Source: Thozetella sp. PMI_491
Lineage: Eukaryota; Ascomycota; Sordariomycetes; Chaetosphaeriales; Chaetosphaeriaceae
Assembly (NCBI GenBank): GCA_021432635.1
Contig: MU270022.1
Location: 1,178,001-1,242,000, forward strand
DNA length: 64,000 nucleotides
Direction of reading: 5' to 3'
In this document: piece by piece, positions 1 to 10,215 of the stretch
Numbering within the stretch: the first letter of the stretch is position 1
How the letters are laid out: the number at the start of each line of letters is the position of its first letter
Notes under the pieces: generated by a model
The model's database searches: none
What the model saw: only the letters and a program-made list of their open reading frames with translations
Told to the model about the DNA's origin: nothing
Translations under genes and position numbers: made by a program

Positions 1-983
1 ATGACCTTCCTTGATGGCACTACAGCAGAAGCCGACGCCATCATCGGGTGTGATGGCATCAAGTCCCGGGTCAGGCAGCTGCTCTACCCCTCGTCACATC
101 CTTCATACTCTCACAAGTATGCCTACAGGGGTTTAATACCCATGGAGAAGGCGATCGAAGCTATCGGAAACGAAAATGCGCAAAATGCGTGCATGCATGT
201 AAGTGCTAGAAACATATAGAAGACTCTTTGGGCAGAAAGGGGGCTAACTCGGTGCAGATGGGCCCGGGTGGCCATGTTCTCACCTTTCCAGTAAACTCTG
301 GAAAGGTTATGAACGTTGTTGCCTTCCACACCTCTGAGGAGCCCTGGGAAGACAGTCAGAGGAACACTCGGATCGCAACTCGCGAGGATGCCCTCCGCGA
401 CTTCGCCGGTTTTGGCAAAGACGTCACCAATATTCTGCAATTGACAGATCCCAAACTGAACGTGGTAAGTCCGGCAAATATTCATCTTCCCATGAAGTCT
501 TTCAAGACCTAATCGAGATTGCCTATTATCGCCTTTTAGTGGGCTATTTTTGACCTCCACGATAACCCTGTTCCATCCTTCTACCAAGGCAGAATCTGCA
601 TATCTGGAGACGCTGCCCACGCGACGTCTCCACACCACGGCGCTGGGGCTGGATTCTGCATCGAAGACAGCGCCGTATTGGCCGCCCTCTTGTCCCATGA
701 GGCGGTCAGGTCGCCGGCGGATCTCGAGACGGCTTTTTCTGTCTTCGACGGGTGCAGGAGGGAGAGGGGGCAGTGGCTTGTCCGAAGCAGCAGGTTCATC
801 GGAGACTGCTACGAGTGGAGAGCCGATGGGGTGGGAAGTGATTTTGCGAAGATCGAGAACGAAATCAACACCCGGAATGGTATCATTGCAGACGTCGATG
901 TCGAGGAGATGTGCCAGCAAGCCAGAGATATTCTGTCGAGGAGGAGCAATTGCAGCGCGCAAGAATTCGTCACAAAGATATAA
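1..983 (+). CDS. FAD-dependent monooxygenase, salicylate-hydroxylase type (5' truncated by window edge)
   Basis: Flavin aromatic hydroxylase, predicted to hydroxylate an aromatic acid (possibly with decarboxylation) using NAD(P)H and O2. The N-terminal GxGxxG dinucleotide fold lies outside the window. Visible are the DG-type motif ([10 protein letters not shown]) near the start and, in the last exon, the GD motif ([16 protein letters not shown]) that contacts the FAD ribityl chain. Three exons fit in frame: 1-198, 258-464 and 540-983, with GTAAGT donors and CAG/TAG acceptors. The ATG at position 1 is an internal Met, not a start. It faces the Zn2Cys6 regulator tail to tail across 175 bp and sits at the edge of a group of aromatic-catabolism genes. 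The family call is firm; the substrate is inferred from context only. Confidence 0.85.
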
Positions 984-1158
984 CAGAGGGGCGGCGACAA
1001 TGAGGAAATAAACCTCGTGTTTATGAAGCCGTTCTACACTCTTAGTTATATTGAGCTATGCTGATGATATATGTACAACAAGAAACATCTGCAGAGTTCA
1101 TCGCTGTGCGCGCTGTGGGGTATCTTGTACAGATTCGACCAACATTTTATCCTTCCTC

Positions 1159-3369
1159 CTAGTCGAGGTTACCAAGGACAAGGCTATTTTCAATAGTGTC
1201 GTTGTCTAGTTCGAAAAAGCTAGCATCCGTCATAGAGAAGAGAGACACGGTTTTATCGAAAGAGTCAAACATAACTGTCCGTGGTGACATGGGGAGGATC
1301 ATGTCGGTGATGGCCGCAAGCTCAGGTATCATCTGAAGGCCCTCACCACCCAGCCCATCTGGTTGCTGACGGCCGGGTCCGATCGGGATAGTAGCATTAG
1401 CCGGGTATGTCTCCGCAACGGCGCCAATATCCGCTGTTTGTGTGGTACTGAAGCCGGAATGGTACACACGATGCTGCAATGGTTGGCCAGCGGGAGCGCC
1501 AGCGTGCACACTACCGAAGAGCCCACTTATAAGCATGCTCTGGCGTTCCATCTTGCGACGAGCCCGCTTCTCAACGTACACTTCGCACGCTGCCTGTAGG
1601 TTTTCCACAATAGAAAGGTTCCGCTTCGCTACCGGATCGTGACTGCTGAATAGAGTGAGGAGCTTCTGCGCTGATGCCAAGCTCTTCTCCAAAGGGAAGG
1701 CACTATCCAAGTCGCCGATCTGAGAGAGCCCTAGGACGAGAGCAGAGACAAAGAGGCAGTTTACGATGAAAGGAAGTCGTTTTGGCAGCTTCGCGTGGTC
1801 CTGGAGCCCGCATAACAGGTCGACCGTGCGGATGGCGGAGTCGACGCACGCGTATGAGAGGACCTGGTCAGAGGGCGAGTTCCCTCCAGGCTCCTCCGGG
1901 GTAGAATGGTTCAGAGCCTTGGAAAGATGCTGCGAGACGCTCTCAATCAGGAAGGGGCGTGAAAGCAACATGATGGTCCAGTAATAGGATCCCTTGAGGT
2001 GATAGAGCCCAATGTTTGGTGCTCTGGCTCCATCCTCGTATTCGATGGTTTCCTCGGGTTGTGTGCCGTCGACTGCAAGTCCGGAGTGCCACCGTGCCGC
2101 CCATTCTCGATGGTGCTGGCTGATGCGCTCCAGTACCTCGGTTGTGACCATGCGTTTCGAGTAGACCTGCGTGAGGATCGCCTCCAGAAGTGCGGAGAGA
2201 TCATTAGACGTCGAGTAGTTGTCCTCTGCCCGGGTTTCGCGGGTCTCTGATGTCGCTGGCGGCCTTCCGAGCGAGGCGCTCATGAACAAGTCGAGCATGC
2301 GAAGCACCTTCCAGAGGCGCTCCCGCAGTGTGTATTCGGCATCGCCGAAGATAGCGTTAATGTCGCGACGGTGGATCCCGAGCGCGTACGCTGCGCGGGC
2401 CGCAATACCTAGGTACATGAAGGCGGCGTTCCGGCGTGACGCTCCAAGCAGGTACATAGTGATGAGGACATAAGCCCGGACAGTCGAGATGCTTGGCTCT
2501 TCCATGGCGCCTGAGGTCGTCAAGAATCTGCCGTAGTCGAAGTACCGCTGAGCAAGATCGTCTCGATCTTCGGGGCACGTTTGTGCGCCAATGGCCAAGA
2601 CTAGGAAGAATAAGGCGCTGGACGGATCCGATGCCTGGTCATCGGAAGCGCTCTGGAGCCATTGGGAGATGTTGTTGTGCAGGTCCGGCTCGTCAAACAT
2701 GTTAACGATGCCGTTGGTGGCGCGCAGATACCATCGCACAAAGTAGTCAGCGTTGGAACGCATTGGCTTCGACGGTGGTCGTAGGACCATCTCAACGAGC
2801 CAATTCTCTCGGCGCTCCGGGGCAGCCTCAACGACATGGTGCCGCAGCGGGTCTTCGATGAACGCACATGACCCAATGGCGTCCCCGACCAGGCGACGGA
2901 TGATCTGAAGAAGCGACAGGTTGGCCGAGTCACCAACGAACATGTATTTGCCTCTGCCATCTTGCACGAGCCGCGTCAATCGGGGGACTGGGGCTGAGTG
3001 CGAGCCGCAGAAGACAGACGAGGTCCCAGTACCACCTGTGGCCGACGTGCTGGGAGTCGCGGCGGGAGCGGTGTCGAGGATGACGGCAGCCGGCGGAGCT
3101 GGCGGCGCCGGACGCGGGATAGGGCCGTTGTCCGGCTCATTCCGGTCCCTGCGTGCCCGGACGGGTTCGTGCCGAGATGGCCTGGGGCCGGGTGCCGCTT
3201 GGTCGAAGATGCAATCCGGTGCGTTGCGGGCGACACAGCGCCGGCACGGCTGCTGGCCATCACACCGCTCCTTGCGCCGCTTGCAGCTCCGACAGGCCCG
3301 CACACAGCGCCGGCGGTCGCTGTCCTTGACCCTCCGCGTCGGCATGCTCGCCGAATGTGTCTCAGTCAC
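1159..3369 (-). CDS. Zn2Cys6 transcription factor with fungal-specific TF domain
   Basis: A 736-aa protein in one uninterrupted frame. The N-terminus carries a binuclear zinc cluster at about residues 23-53 with spacing C-x2-C-x6-C-x5-C-x2-C-x7-C, preceded and followed by Arg/Lys-rich stretches. A Pro/Ala/Thr-rich linker (about 70-120) leads into a middle homology region typical of the fungal-specific TF domain, for example YVLITMYLLGASRRNAAFMYLG at about 300, in the segment shared by regulators of catabolic and secondary-metabolite genes. It is a nuclear DNA-binding regulator expected to bind CGG half-sites. It lies between the FAD monooxygenase and the SnoaL/hydrolase genes, so it is the likely local regulator of the aromatic cluster (inference). 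Start chosen as the first Met ahead of the zinc cluster. Confidence 0.9.
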   Translation of the reverse strand: MTETHSASMPTRRVKDSDRRRCVRACRSCKRRKERCDGQQPCRRCVARNAPDCIFDQAAPGPRPSRHEPVRARRDRNEPDNGPIPRPAPPAPPAAVILDTAPAATPSTSATGGTGTSSVFCGSHSAPVPRLTRLVQDGRGKYMFVGDSANLSLLQIIRRLVGDAIGSCAFIEDPLRHHVVEAAPERRENWLVEMVLRPPSKPMRSNADYFVRWYLRATNGIVNMFDEPDLHNNISQWLQSASDDQASDPSSALFFLVLAIGAQTCPEDRDDLAQRYFDYGRFLTTSGAMEEPSISTVRAYVLITMYLLGASRRNAAFMYLGIAARAAYALGIHRRDINAIFGDAEYTLRERLWKVLRMLDLFMSASLGRPPATSETRETRAEDNYSTSNDLSALLEAILTQVYSKRMVTTEVLERISQHHREWAARWHSGLAVDGTQPEETIEYEDGARAPNIGLYHLKGSYYWTIMLLSRPFLIESVSQHLSKALNHSTPEEPGGNSPSDQVLSYACVDSAIRTVDLLCGLQDHAKLPKRLPFIVNCLFVSALVLGLSQIGDLDSAFPLEKSLASAQKLLTLFSSHDPVAKRNLSIVENLQAACEVYVEKRARRKMERQSMLISGLFGSVHAGAPAGQPLQHRVYHSGFSTTQTADIGAVAETYPANATIPIGPGRQQPDGLGGEGLQMIPELAAITDMILPMSPRTVMFDSFDKTVSLFSMTDASFFELDNDTIENSLVLGNLD

Positions 3370-3826
3370 CTAGTGGAAGCTCCGGGACGCTGGCATCTTG
3401 CGCCTGGTGTGCGCATTGTCGACCGGGTAGCGGGTGAGTGGGGCGGTTCTGCGTTCACGCAAAGGGGCCGGGATCCGGTCCCCTTTAAAGGGAAGCGAGG
3501 GGTAACGACGTAGCGGCAAGAGGATGGTGGAGTATGCGGGGACTGGAATCCGGATGTGACGACTGCGGGGCTTCGTTGTACACTACAACTGGGGCCAGTG
3601 CGTGTTCACTGAATCATGTGTGATCAAGGGCCCAAGTGTGCTGCACCTCGGCTACTGGGAGACAGCCCCATAGCTAGATATCCTTGGCGCGCCTCAGACC
3701 ATCCAACGGTGTCAAAGTCATTTTGGTTGTTTGGGCGCAACTCCAAGATTACAACCACCAAAAGCTGTGTGAGCCTTACGAGAACAGCAGCCAGGTGTGA
3801 AGCTCGGCAACAAGAGGAGCAGTTCA
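3370..3826. promoter_or_regulatory. Intergenic region between divergent regulator and SnoaL-like gene
   Basis: A 457-bp divergent spacer. It contains several CCGG/CGG words that Zn2Cys6 factors could use, for example GATCCGGTCCCC near 3475 and ATCCGGATG near 3550. No convincing ORF or RNA gene. Confidence 0.4.
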
Positions 3827-4368
3827 ATGGATTCTCCCTACACGTCGCAATACCCGGAGGGAGCCGTCGTACCCTCCGCGGCTGTGGAATTCTTCCAGGA
3901 ATTTTATAGAATCTCAGACACTCCGGATGCCCACGTCAAATATGCCGACCTGTTCACTGACGATGCCACGTTTATCCTGGCATCCAAGCTGAGCACTGGC
4001 CGCGACGGTACGTCCTAACCCTATCCAATGGCTAAGCAGGTGATTTGATGAAATCCAATCTAGAGATCTTAGCTACAAGACAAGGCATGTGGGCAGCCGT
4101 CTCCGCTCGCCAACACAGGCCGCTCAAGGTGTTCCCATTTGGAAGCGACGGTATAGAGTTCATGTTGTACGGGACTGTCGAGTATACTTTTAAAACCGGG
4201 CTGGGATCTGGAGTAGACTGGGCTGCGAGGGCAGTTCTGGCCGAGGTCGAAGGACGCTTGCGGCTCAAGTTTTATCAAGTATACCTGGTATGAACACCCG
4301 CGGCTTATGCAGGAACAGAACGACTAACGCGTGTCAAGGATACGGCTGCAATGGCCAAGACGAAGTAA
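3827..4368 (+). CDS. SnoaL-like (NTF2-fold) small protein, 144 aa
   Basis: Spliced from 3827-4007, 4064-4287 and 4339-4368 (435 nt). The first exon encodes AVEFFQEFYRISDTPDAH and the second encodes LATRQGMWAAVSARQHRPLK and WAARAVLAEVEGRLRLKFYQ. This is the pattern of small fungal NTF2-like/SnoaL proteins: an N-terminal helix pair with a pocket-lining Asp/Tyr, then an Arg-x-x-Met-Trp turn and a long beta sheet. Fungal relatives act as isomerases, cyclases or lyases on small hydrophobic substrates, or have no known role. Start chosen at the Met of MDSPYTS, just ahead of the conserved region. A Met 10 codons upstream is possible. It is 95 bp from the convergent alpha/beta hydrolase. The reaction is unknown; rearrangement of a ring-cleavage intermediate is a guess. 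Confidence 0.75.
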
Positions 4369-4463
4369 CCACATAGTGCCAGACTCTATAATACAGATAG
4401 ATTCTGACTAACTAAATTAATCTCATGGAATCATACGTGAATCTACACGTCGATATATCACGC

Positions 4464-5465
4464 CTAGGCCACTTCTTCCGACTTGATCTTTTTTGCAAAC
4501 TGTGCTATTAAACCTCCGACCTCTTCGCCGGCTTCGATGCAGTGCCAGTGACCGACGCCGTCTAAGATCTCCACTGATTTCTTATTGTCATCACAGCCCC
4601 AACTAAAACTTTTACGTCAGTATGCATACCGGCTGCTGAGATGAGAGCGCACTCACCTCGCGGCAATCTTCTTTGCCCCTTCTGCTGGGGCGACCTTATC
4701 ATCACTTCCCACTAGGGTGAGCAACGGACACGAGAGTCGAGAAAAGTCCGGCGCCGTAGCATTTGCAATCACATTGCAGTGCGAGATGTATCCATCCACT
4801 GGCTGGGAAAGTAGAAGCGCCCGGATGAATGCGTGATGGGTAGCAGTGGACCTCGAACCCGTCGCCGCAGTCGGTATTGTATCGGCCATGGATTCCATCC
4901 CTCCTGATCCCCGGTCAGTCGGCATCCGGATCATCTATCATCGGAGCTGAGCTTACCCTTTTGCACTATTTCGATCCTCTTTGAGAAAGCAGCCGCGGCG
5001 AGTGGATTAGCAGAGACGGGCCCAACAAGCACCACACCTGCGAGTTTGGCCACGATCGCCAACTCACTGACTACTAAGCCGCCCATGGAATGCCCTACGG
5101 CAATCACGCTGCTTGTAGCGATGTTTAGGCTCGACAGGAGAGAATGTGCATCTTGCGCGATGGTCTTCACATCTTGCTTCTCTCCACTATACTTCGATAA
5201 GCAACTTCCTGTCCTAGTGTCAGTAACCGAAGGTGCTCACATCAACATGAGGATAGGCATGGCTTGCTCAGAACCTACCATGTGTGTCAACCGCCAGACA
5301 AGCGAATCCCGCTGCTGTCAAGCGTGGTATCACGGGACCATAGAATGAGCTGGAAGATCCAAGCCCATGCACCAGGAGAATGGTGAGTCCTGAGGCCTGC
5401 TGGCTACCATCTGCCGGCTGCAGAGTGTAGTAGAGCTGTTTGCCGTTCACATTAGCGAAAGGCAT
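4464..5465 (-). CDS. Alpha/beta hydrolase, 3-oxoadipate enol-lactonase-like, 277 aa
   Basis: Four exons on the minus strand (5465-5275, 5213-4957, 4903-4657, 4602-4464) join to 834 nt in one frame. Visible are the oxyanion turn after the first strand (LLVHGLGSSSSFYG), the nucleophile elbow GHSMGG, an acid candidate in LVGSDDKVAP and the catalytic His in GVGHWHCIE near the C-terminus, so the Ser-Asp-His triad looks intact. Length and motif order match enol-lactonase/peroxidase-like AB hydrolases. In this neighbourhood a role in hydrolysing a muconolactone-type intermediate after ring cleavage is plausible (inference). It is transcribed away from the CoA-transferase gene across a 605-bp shared promoter. 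Cytosolic: no signal peptide or membrane segment seen. Confidence 0.85.
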
Positions 5466-6070
5466 GATGTCATGTGAGAACGACCCGAAATGTTTGGGGG
5501 GAGCCTTCTACGCGTGTATCCTGCCCTCTCAAGCACCTGCAGGACTTAAGGGCCGCAGTTTCGAATGTCCCCAAGATAGCAGCAGCCCTGCAACACCTCC
5601 TCTCCTGCAAGATCGCTTGATTTGGGGAGGGTTCTTACCAAGCCCCACTATCTAGTGGTGTCCGGCTACCGGGTGATCCCACTCTCTCGGCCGGTATCCG
5701 ATGCTAACCTAAATCCCTCGCATGATCGTGTGCGCCTGTGCCGCTCTCTAAGCTGGTATCGGCAGATGCTCGCGGCTCAGGTCAGATGTACGGACTACTA
5801 ATGCCTGTACTAAGTACCGCGATCGTTTCTAAATCACACACAGGGCTACTTGGGTCATCTGAGACACGAGGCAAGGACTGTTAGTGGGCCCGCATCCGGT
5901 ATCCGGCGCCGTGGATTCAGGAACGGGGCAATCTGTGATGCTCGGAGCGATCCGCTAGGCTGATCATTAAAAATGTGTTCTGATCTATCTAGTACTAGCA
6001 ACTCCATACGTTGTTGCGTCGCACTCGCAGATATTTCCGCTTCAATTCATTCTCAGATACCCAACGAACC
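5466..6070. promoter_or_regulatory. Divergent promoter with duplicated CCGGTATCCG motif
   Basis: A 605-bp spacer between the divergent AB hydrolase and CoA-transferase genes. The exact 10-mer CCGGTATCCG occurs at 5691-5700 and 5896-5905, each rich in CGG half-sites. It is a candidate operator for the Zn2Cys6 regulator at 1159-3369 (inference). No ORF of note. Confidence 0.4.
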
Positions 6071-7914
6071 ATGCCGGCGCAGCATTATTCTTCTGTCCAG
6101 GAGGCTCGGCGCATCTCGGAGCTTGTTCTCTCCACAGTTCAGCTCCCGACGTGTGTCGAGAAGATCCAGAAGCAAGTGAAGTTCACAGCGACACGCGACT
6201 CGCCCTACTTCCCCATCCCGTTCAAGGAGACGGAATTAGCTGCCGCACTGAAGAGCATCGAGGGAAGCCTCGCAAAAGCGATCAAAGACCTGCGGGATGG
6301 CGGCGAGCAAGACCGCTCCGTTACGGTCGACTTGGAGAAGACTACTGCCTTTCTTTTCCAGGCATATTTGGCAAAAGTTGGCGGATTCGGGAAGCTTCAT
6401 AGCCAAGTGAAGCGGTTTCTTAAAGGTGGGTGACAGCTCTATAACAGGCAGCCCGGGAGCCTTTTAACGCTCCCGTCAGACACCGATCTCTTCAAGGCTC
6501 AGTCAGATCCATACCGGCGCATGTCAGCGAACTTGTACGAAACAAAGCGGCCGGGAGAGTACTATCACATCCACGGGTCTCTTGATGCATCAACCACGCT
6601 AGGGATGATTGGGTTGGAGCCGTTCAGACCAGATTTGGACAGCCACGAAGCCATAGTGGAAACGATCGAATCTCACGTGAAAAATTATACCATTGAGGAA
6701 TTGGAAAGTCTTAACGCGCAGCATAAGCAGGCTGGCATTCCAGCATATAAACATGAAGACTTTCTCCTCACTCCCCATGTTAGATACCCGTCTCTCCTTC
6801 CGGGAGTTAGCCAGCTGACCGTATATCGCAGGGCAAGCAAAACGCTGAGACAGCACCGTGGATAGTCAAGAATCTAGAGGATTCGACACCTCCTCGACCA
6901 TTCGCTACATCTAACGATGGTCGCGTTTTATCAGGGATCAAGGTTCTCGAGCTCTGCCGCATTATCGCGGGGCCAGTCATTGGGCGGATCCTGGCCGAGT
7001 ACGGAGCGGACGTGCTCAAAATCACGAGTCCGAACTTGAGCGATGTGCCCTTTTTCCAGGTTGACGGAAACATGGGGAAACACGCAGCCGATCTGGACCT
7101 GAAGACGCCGAGCGGAAGAGCGACCTTTGAAGCATTGCTTGCCGAGGCAGATGTAGTCCTTGACGGTTACCGCCCCGGGACGTTTGAGAAGCTCGGGTAC
7201 GGCACAAACTACCTCGTCAATATGGCTAAGAGCCGTGGCTACGGTATTGTTTATGTAAATGAAAACTGTTTTGGATACGAAGGCGAATGGGCGCACAGGC
7301 CAGGCTGGCAGCAGATTGCTGACTGCGTAAGTTCACATTGCTGCTGCGAAGCGCACTCGTAAACTGACATGTGTGCCTAGGTCACCGGTGTCGCATGGCG
7401 ACAGGGGCAGTTCATGGGCATCAACGAGCCAATGGTTCCGCCGTTCCCCATCTCGGACTACGGCACCGGATGCATGGGCGCCATCGCAGCACTGCACGCC
7501 ATCTTCAACCGTGCCACGTCCGGCGGATCATGGCACGGCTGGACTTCGCTGATGCACTATGATTTGCTATTGTTCAAAGCAGGAGAGTATACGAGCGACC
7601 TACAGGAGGAGCTGCGGAGGCAAGCCGGTGAAGACTTCCTCAAGCTTTCACACAGCCACAGCGTAGATCAGATATCGGGCACCGCTCTTCGCCGCATACA
7701 GAGCCTATACCCTGGAGTGTTCGAAAACGATAAGATACTTGAGGCCTGGCAGTCGCACGGGTATGGTGCTGAGGTGGTTGCTGTAAAGCCTGTGGTGGAT
7801 ATAGATGGCGTGGACATCTCCTTCAAGAGGGCCAGCCGACCCAACGGGACTGATGCCCCGACCTGGGACTTTGGGGAGGAAAAGGACTATAGGATAAAGC
7901 TGGCAACTGCCTGA
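6071..7914 (+). CDS. CaiB/BaiF family (class III) CoA-transferase, about 560 aa
   Basis: Four exons: 6071-6425, 6480-6778, 6832-7326 and 7381-7914 (1683 nt). The third exon carries the class III core, GIKVLELCRIIAGPVIGRIL followed by AEYGADVLKI, and LKTPSGRATFEALLAEADVVLDGYRPG. These are the conserved N-terminal Rossmann-like motifs of formyl-CoA transferase and CaiB relatives, and the catalytic Asp is expected in the DLDLKTPSG region. The fourth exon continues with the family's GWQQIADCVTG and DYGTGCMGAIAALHAI segments. The enzyme moves CoA between carboxylic acids. Next to a ring-cleavage dioxygenase it may activate an aromatic acid or a ring-cleavage product. The N-terminal 150 residues are a fungal extension without catalytic motifs. 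Start is the first Met of the open frame after the promoter. Acyl donor and acceptor unknown. Confidence 0.88.
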
Positions 7915-8596
7915 GGAGCGTAGCAAATATCGATCTACATTTTCTTATCACATCAACCGGGAAAGCTCTGTTTGTGGCACATGTATTTAAAGGGCAGCAA
8001 GATGTGCCCATATTTGCTCAAGATCTACATGACCTCGCTGCAAGCTGCGCACTTTCGCATCATCCGTGCCACGGGTGCTGCAGCTCCAAAGCTGCGGCGC
8101 GACTCATGAGACTAGATATAGTCAAGCCCATTGTACCATCATGAAGTGGACCCCGAGATCCACGTTTCGAGTGCAGGAAAGAGAAGAGGTCGAATACGAA
8201 GACGCGCTAACTCGCCTCTGCGTCGGGACTCGTTCCGGTCACCCCGCAACCCCAGTTCCGAGCTGTGGTGCCCAGCCGGGTCGAAACGATTCCCCCGCAC
8301 CCGGTCAGGCCAGAATCGGCTGTGGGGGCGGACGCCGGCTTCCAGGTGTGGCATATCTCTCGGCATTCCCCATCGCTCACCACAGCGAGAGCGAATGAGG
8401 GCTCGTCCAAGTCGTATTGATAAGCTGTGGGGGAAATGACGAAGCCGCTCCTCCCTGTTCTGCCTTTTTACACCGACGCAGCATAAAACTACTAGTTCGT
8501 CTCGGTACTCGGACCAAGCTTCTTTGAGAGCTCCATCCACGAAGGTCGAGAGCGACACTAAGCCGAGAAAACAGTATTTCGTCGAAAGCAAGCAAT
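7915..8596. other. Intergenic region, no gene seen
   Basis: A 682-bp spacer between the CoA-transferase and the dioxygenase. Both are on the plus strand, so it includes the terminator of the first and the promoter of the second. The open frames here have no recognisable protein pattern. Confidence 0.4.
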
Positions 8597-9709
8597 ATGG
8601 GTTCAGCGGGCAACGACTCTGCCTACGATGGCCTTCTGGGCCAGGAATTCACGGAGAATGTGATCAAGGCCATGGGCCCCAAGACGTCTCCCAGGCTTCG
8701 GCTTGTGATGTCGTCGTTGATCCAGCATATTCACGATTTCGCCCGCGAGGTCCATCTTACCACTGACGAATGGATGTACGGTGTCGAGATGATCAACGCC
8801 GCAGGCAAGATGAGCAACGACAAGCGAAACGAGGGACAGCTCATGTGCGATGTCATTGGCTTAGAATCGTGAGTTTCTTGACCCTCAGGCTAGAGTTCAA
8901 TTTTGACGAGTAGGCCAGTCTCGTCGATGATATCACACACTCCGCCGCAGTCAAGAGCGGCCAGCCGGTAACGGCGACAGCAATCCTGGGGCCATTTTGG
9001 CGCAGCGACACACCAATTCGTACCAATGGCACCACGATTACCTTTGACACGCCCGCAGATGCCGAGGTGGCCTGGATGTATGGCAAGGTTACTAGTGCAG
9101 AGACAGGGGAACCCGTGAAGAACGCATCTGTAGATGTGTGGCAGGCATCGACAAACGGTACTTGCCCTAGAAGAGGTCCTTTGCAGTGTATGTGATCTAA
9201 TTTGTTTGCCAGGTCTCTACGAGCAGCAGGATCCGGCGCAGCAGGATTGTAACCTCCGAGGAAAGTTCATTACCGACGAAAACGGCGAATACTCGTTCTA
9301 TTGCCTAAAACCCACGCCCTACCCTGTGAGTGCTACAGGTACTGATGCCGTTGTGTCTTAGTGGATGGCTAATGAAGAAACAGGTCCCAGATGACGGTCC
9401 TGCCGGCAAGCTCTTAAACCTTCTTGATCGACATCCCTTCAGACCAGCTCATATCCACTTGATTGTATGCTGTGTTCCCCGTTTCGTTTTAAGAGAGTGG
9501 ATTGCTCACCACGTTTACAGGTCCAAGCGGAGGGTTTCAAGGCTGTTACGACACAGATCTTTGATTCTGACTCGAAGTATCTTGATGATGACTCTGTCTT
9601 CGCCGTAAAAGATGGGCTCACTGTGACGTTTACCCCAAGAAAGGGTGATGCAAAGGCCGCAGTAGAACTGGAGTACAATATCACACTGGCGACAGAAGAC
9701 TCGAAGTAG
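8597..9709 (+). CDS. Intradiol ring-cleavage dioxygenase (catechol/hydroxyquinol 1,2-dioxygenase family), 297 aa
   Basis: Five exons: 8597-8868, 8919-9157, 9213-9325, 9384-9464 and 9521-9709 (894 nt). The first 100 residues match the helical dimerisation domain of intradiol dioxygenases (Dioxygenase_N), for example [21 protein letters not shown]. The catalytic domain shows ILGPFWR and then all four Fe(III) ligands expected for the family: Tyr in GLYEQQDP, Tyr in [13 protein letters not shown], and two His in RPAHIHLIV. It cleaves catechol or hydroxyquinol between the two hydroxyls to a muconate. With the FAD hydroxylase, enol-lactonase-like hydrolase and CoA-transferase it completes a beta-ketoadipate-like branch. 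Substrate preference cannot be read from the sequence alone. Cytosolic. Confidence 0.92.
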
Positions 9710-10215
9710 GAGAATTAAATAGGCGTCTCGAGAAACGAGATGAAATGGATATAATTATGGTATATATAACCAGAGGAACCCTCACTTCAACACTCTCCAA
9801 TAGGTCGCAAATAAAGTCTGAGGTGCATGCATGGGACTTCTTACTCTTCTGTAAGGTGATGGGTAGACTCGTTTGGCAGCTAGTCTCCTGGAACAAGTGT
9901 TTAGTCAGTAGATAGACACCGTCCCAATACACAATTTTACTGGCACCTTGATTTTCGCACTAGCACGATGTGTTTTATTACCTTTGCAGACTAGAGTGGC
10001 GGATGCCGTCATCAAATCATATCTCTTTTTCAACAAGGGACACGAGGAGTACCTTAAGGGCCAAACCGAGGCCCCATTCCTAAGAGGAGAATGCTGAGAT
10101 AGCAAGGACTAGTCCACCTTAGCATTATTAAGAGTAACTAGGGGTATTGTATTATATTATATCTTTGACTTGTGGGTGTCTCTAGCGGGTATTGTTGCAT
10201 CTGTGGAACAGTCGT
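9710..10215. other. Convergent intergenic region, no gene seen
   Basis: 506 bp between the stop codons of the dioxygenase and the secreted protein gene. A/T-rich 3' flanks on both sides. No supported ORF. Confidence 0.4.
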
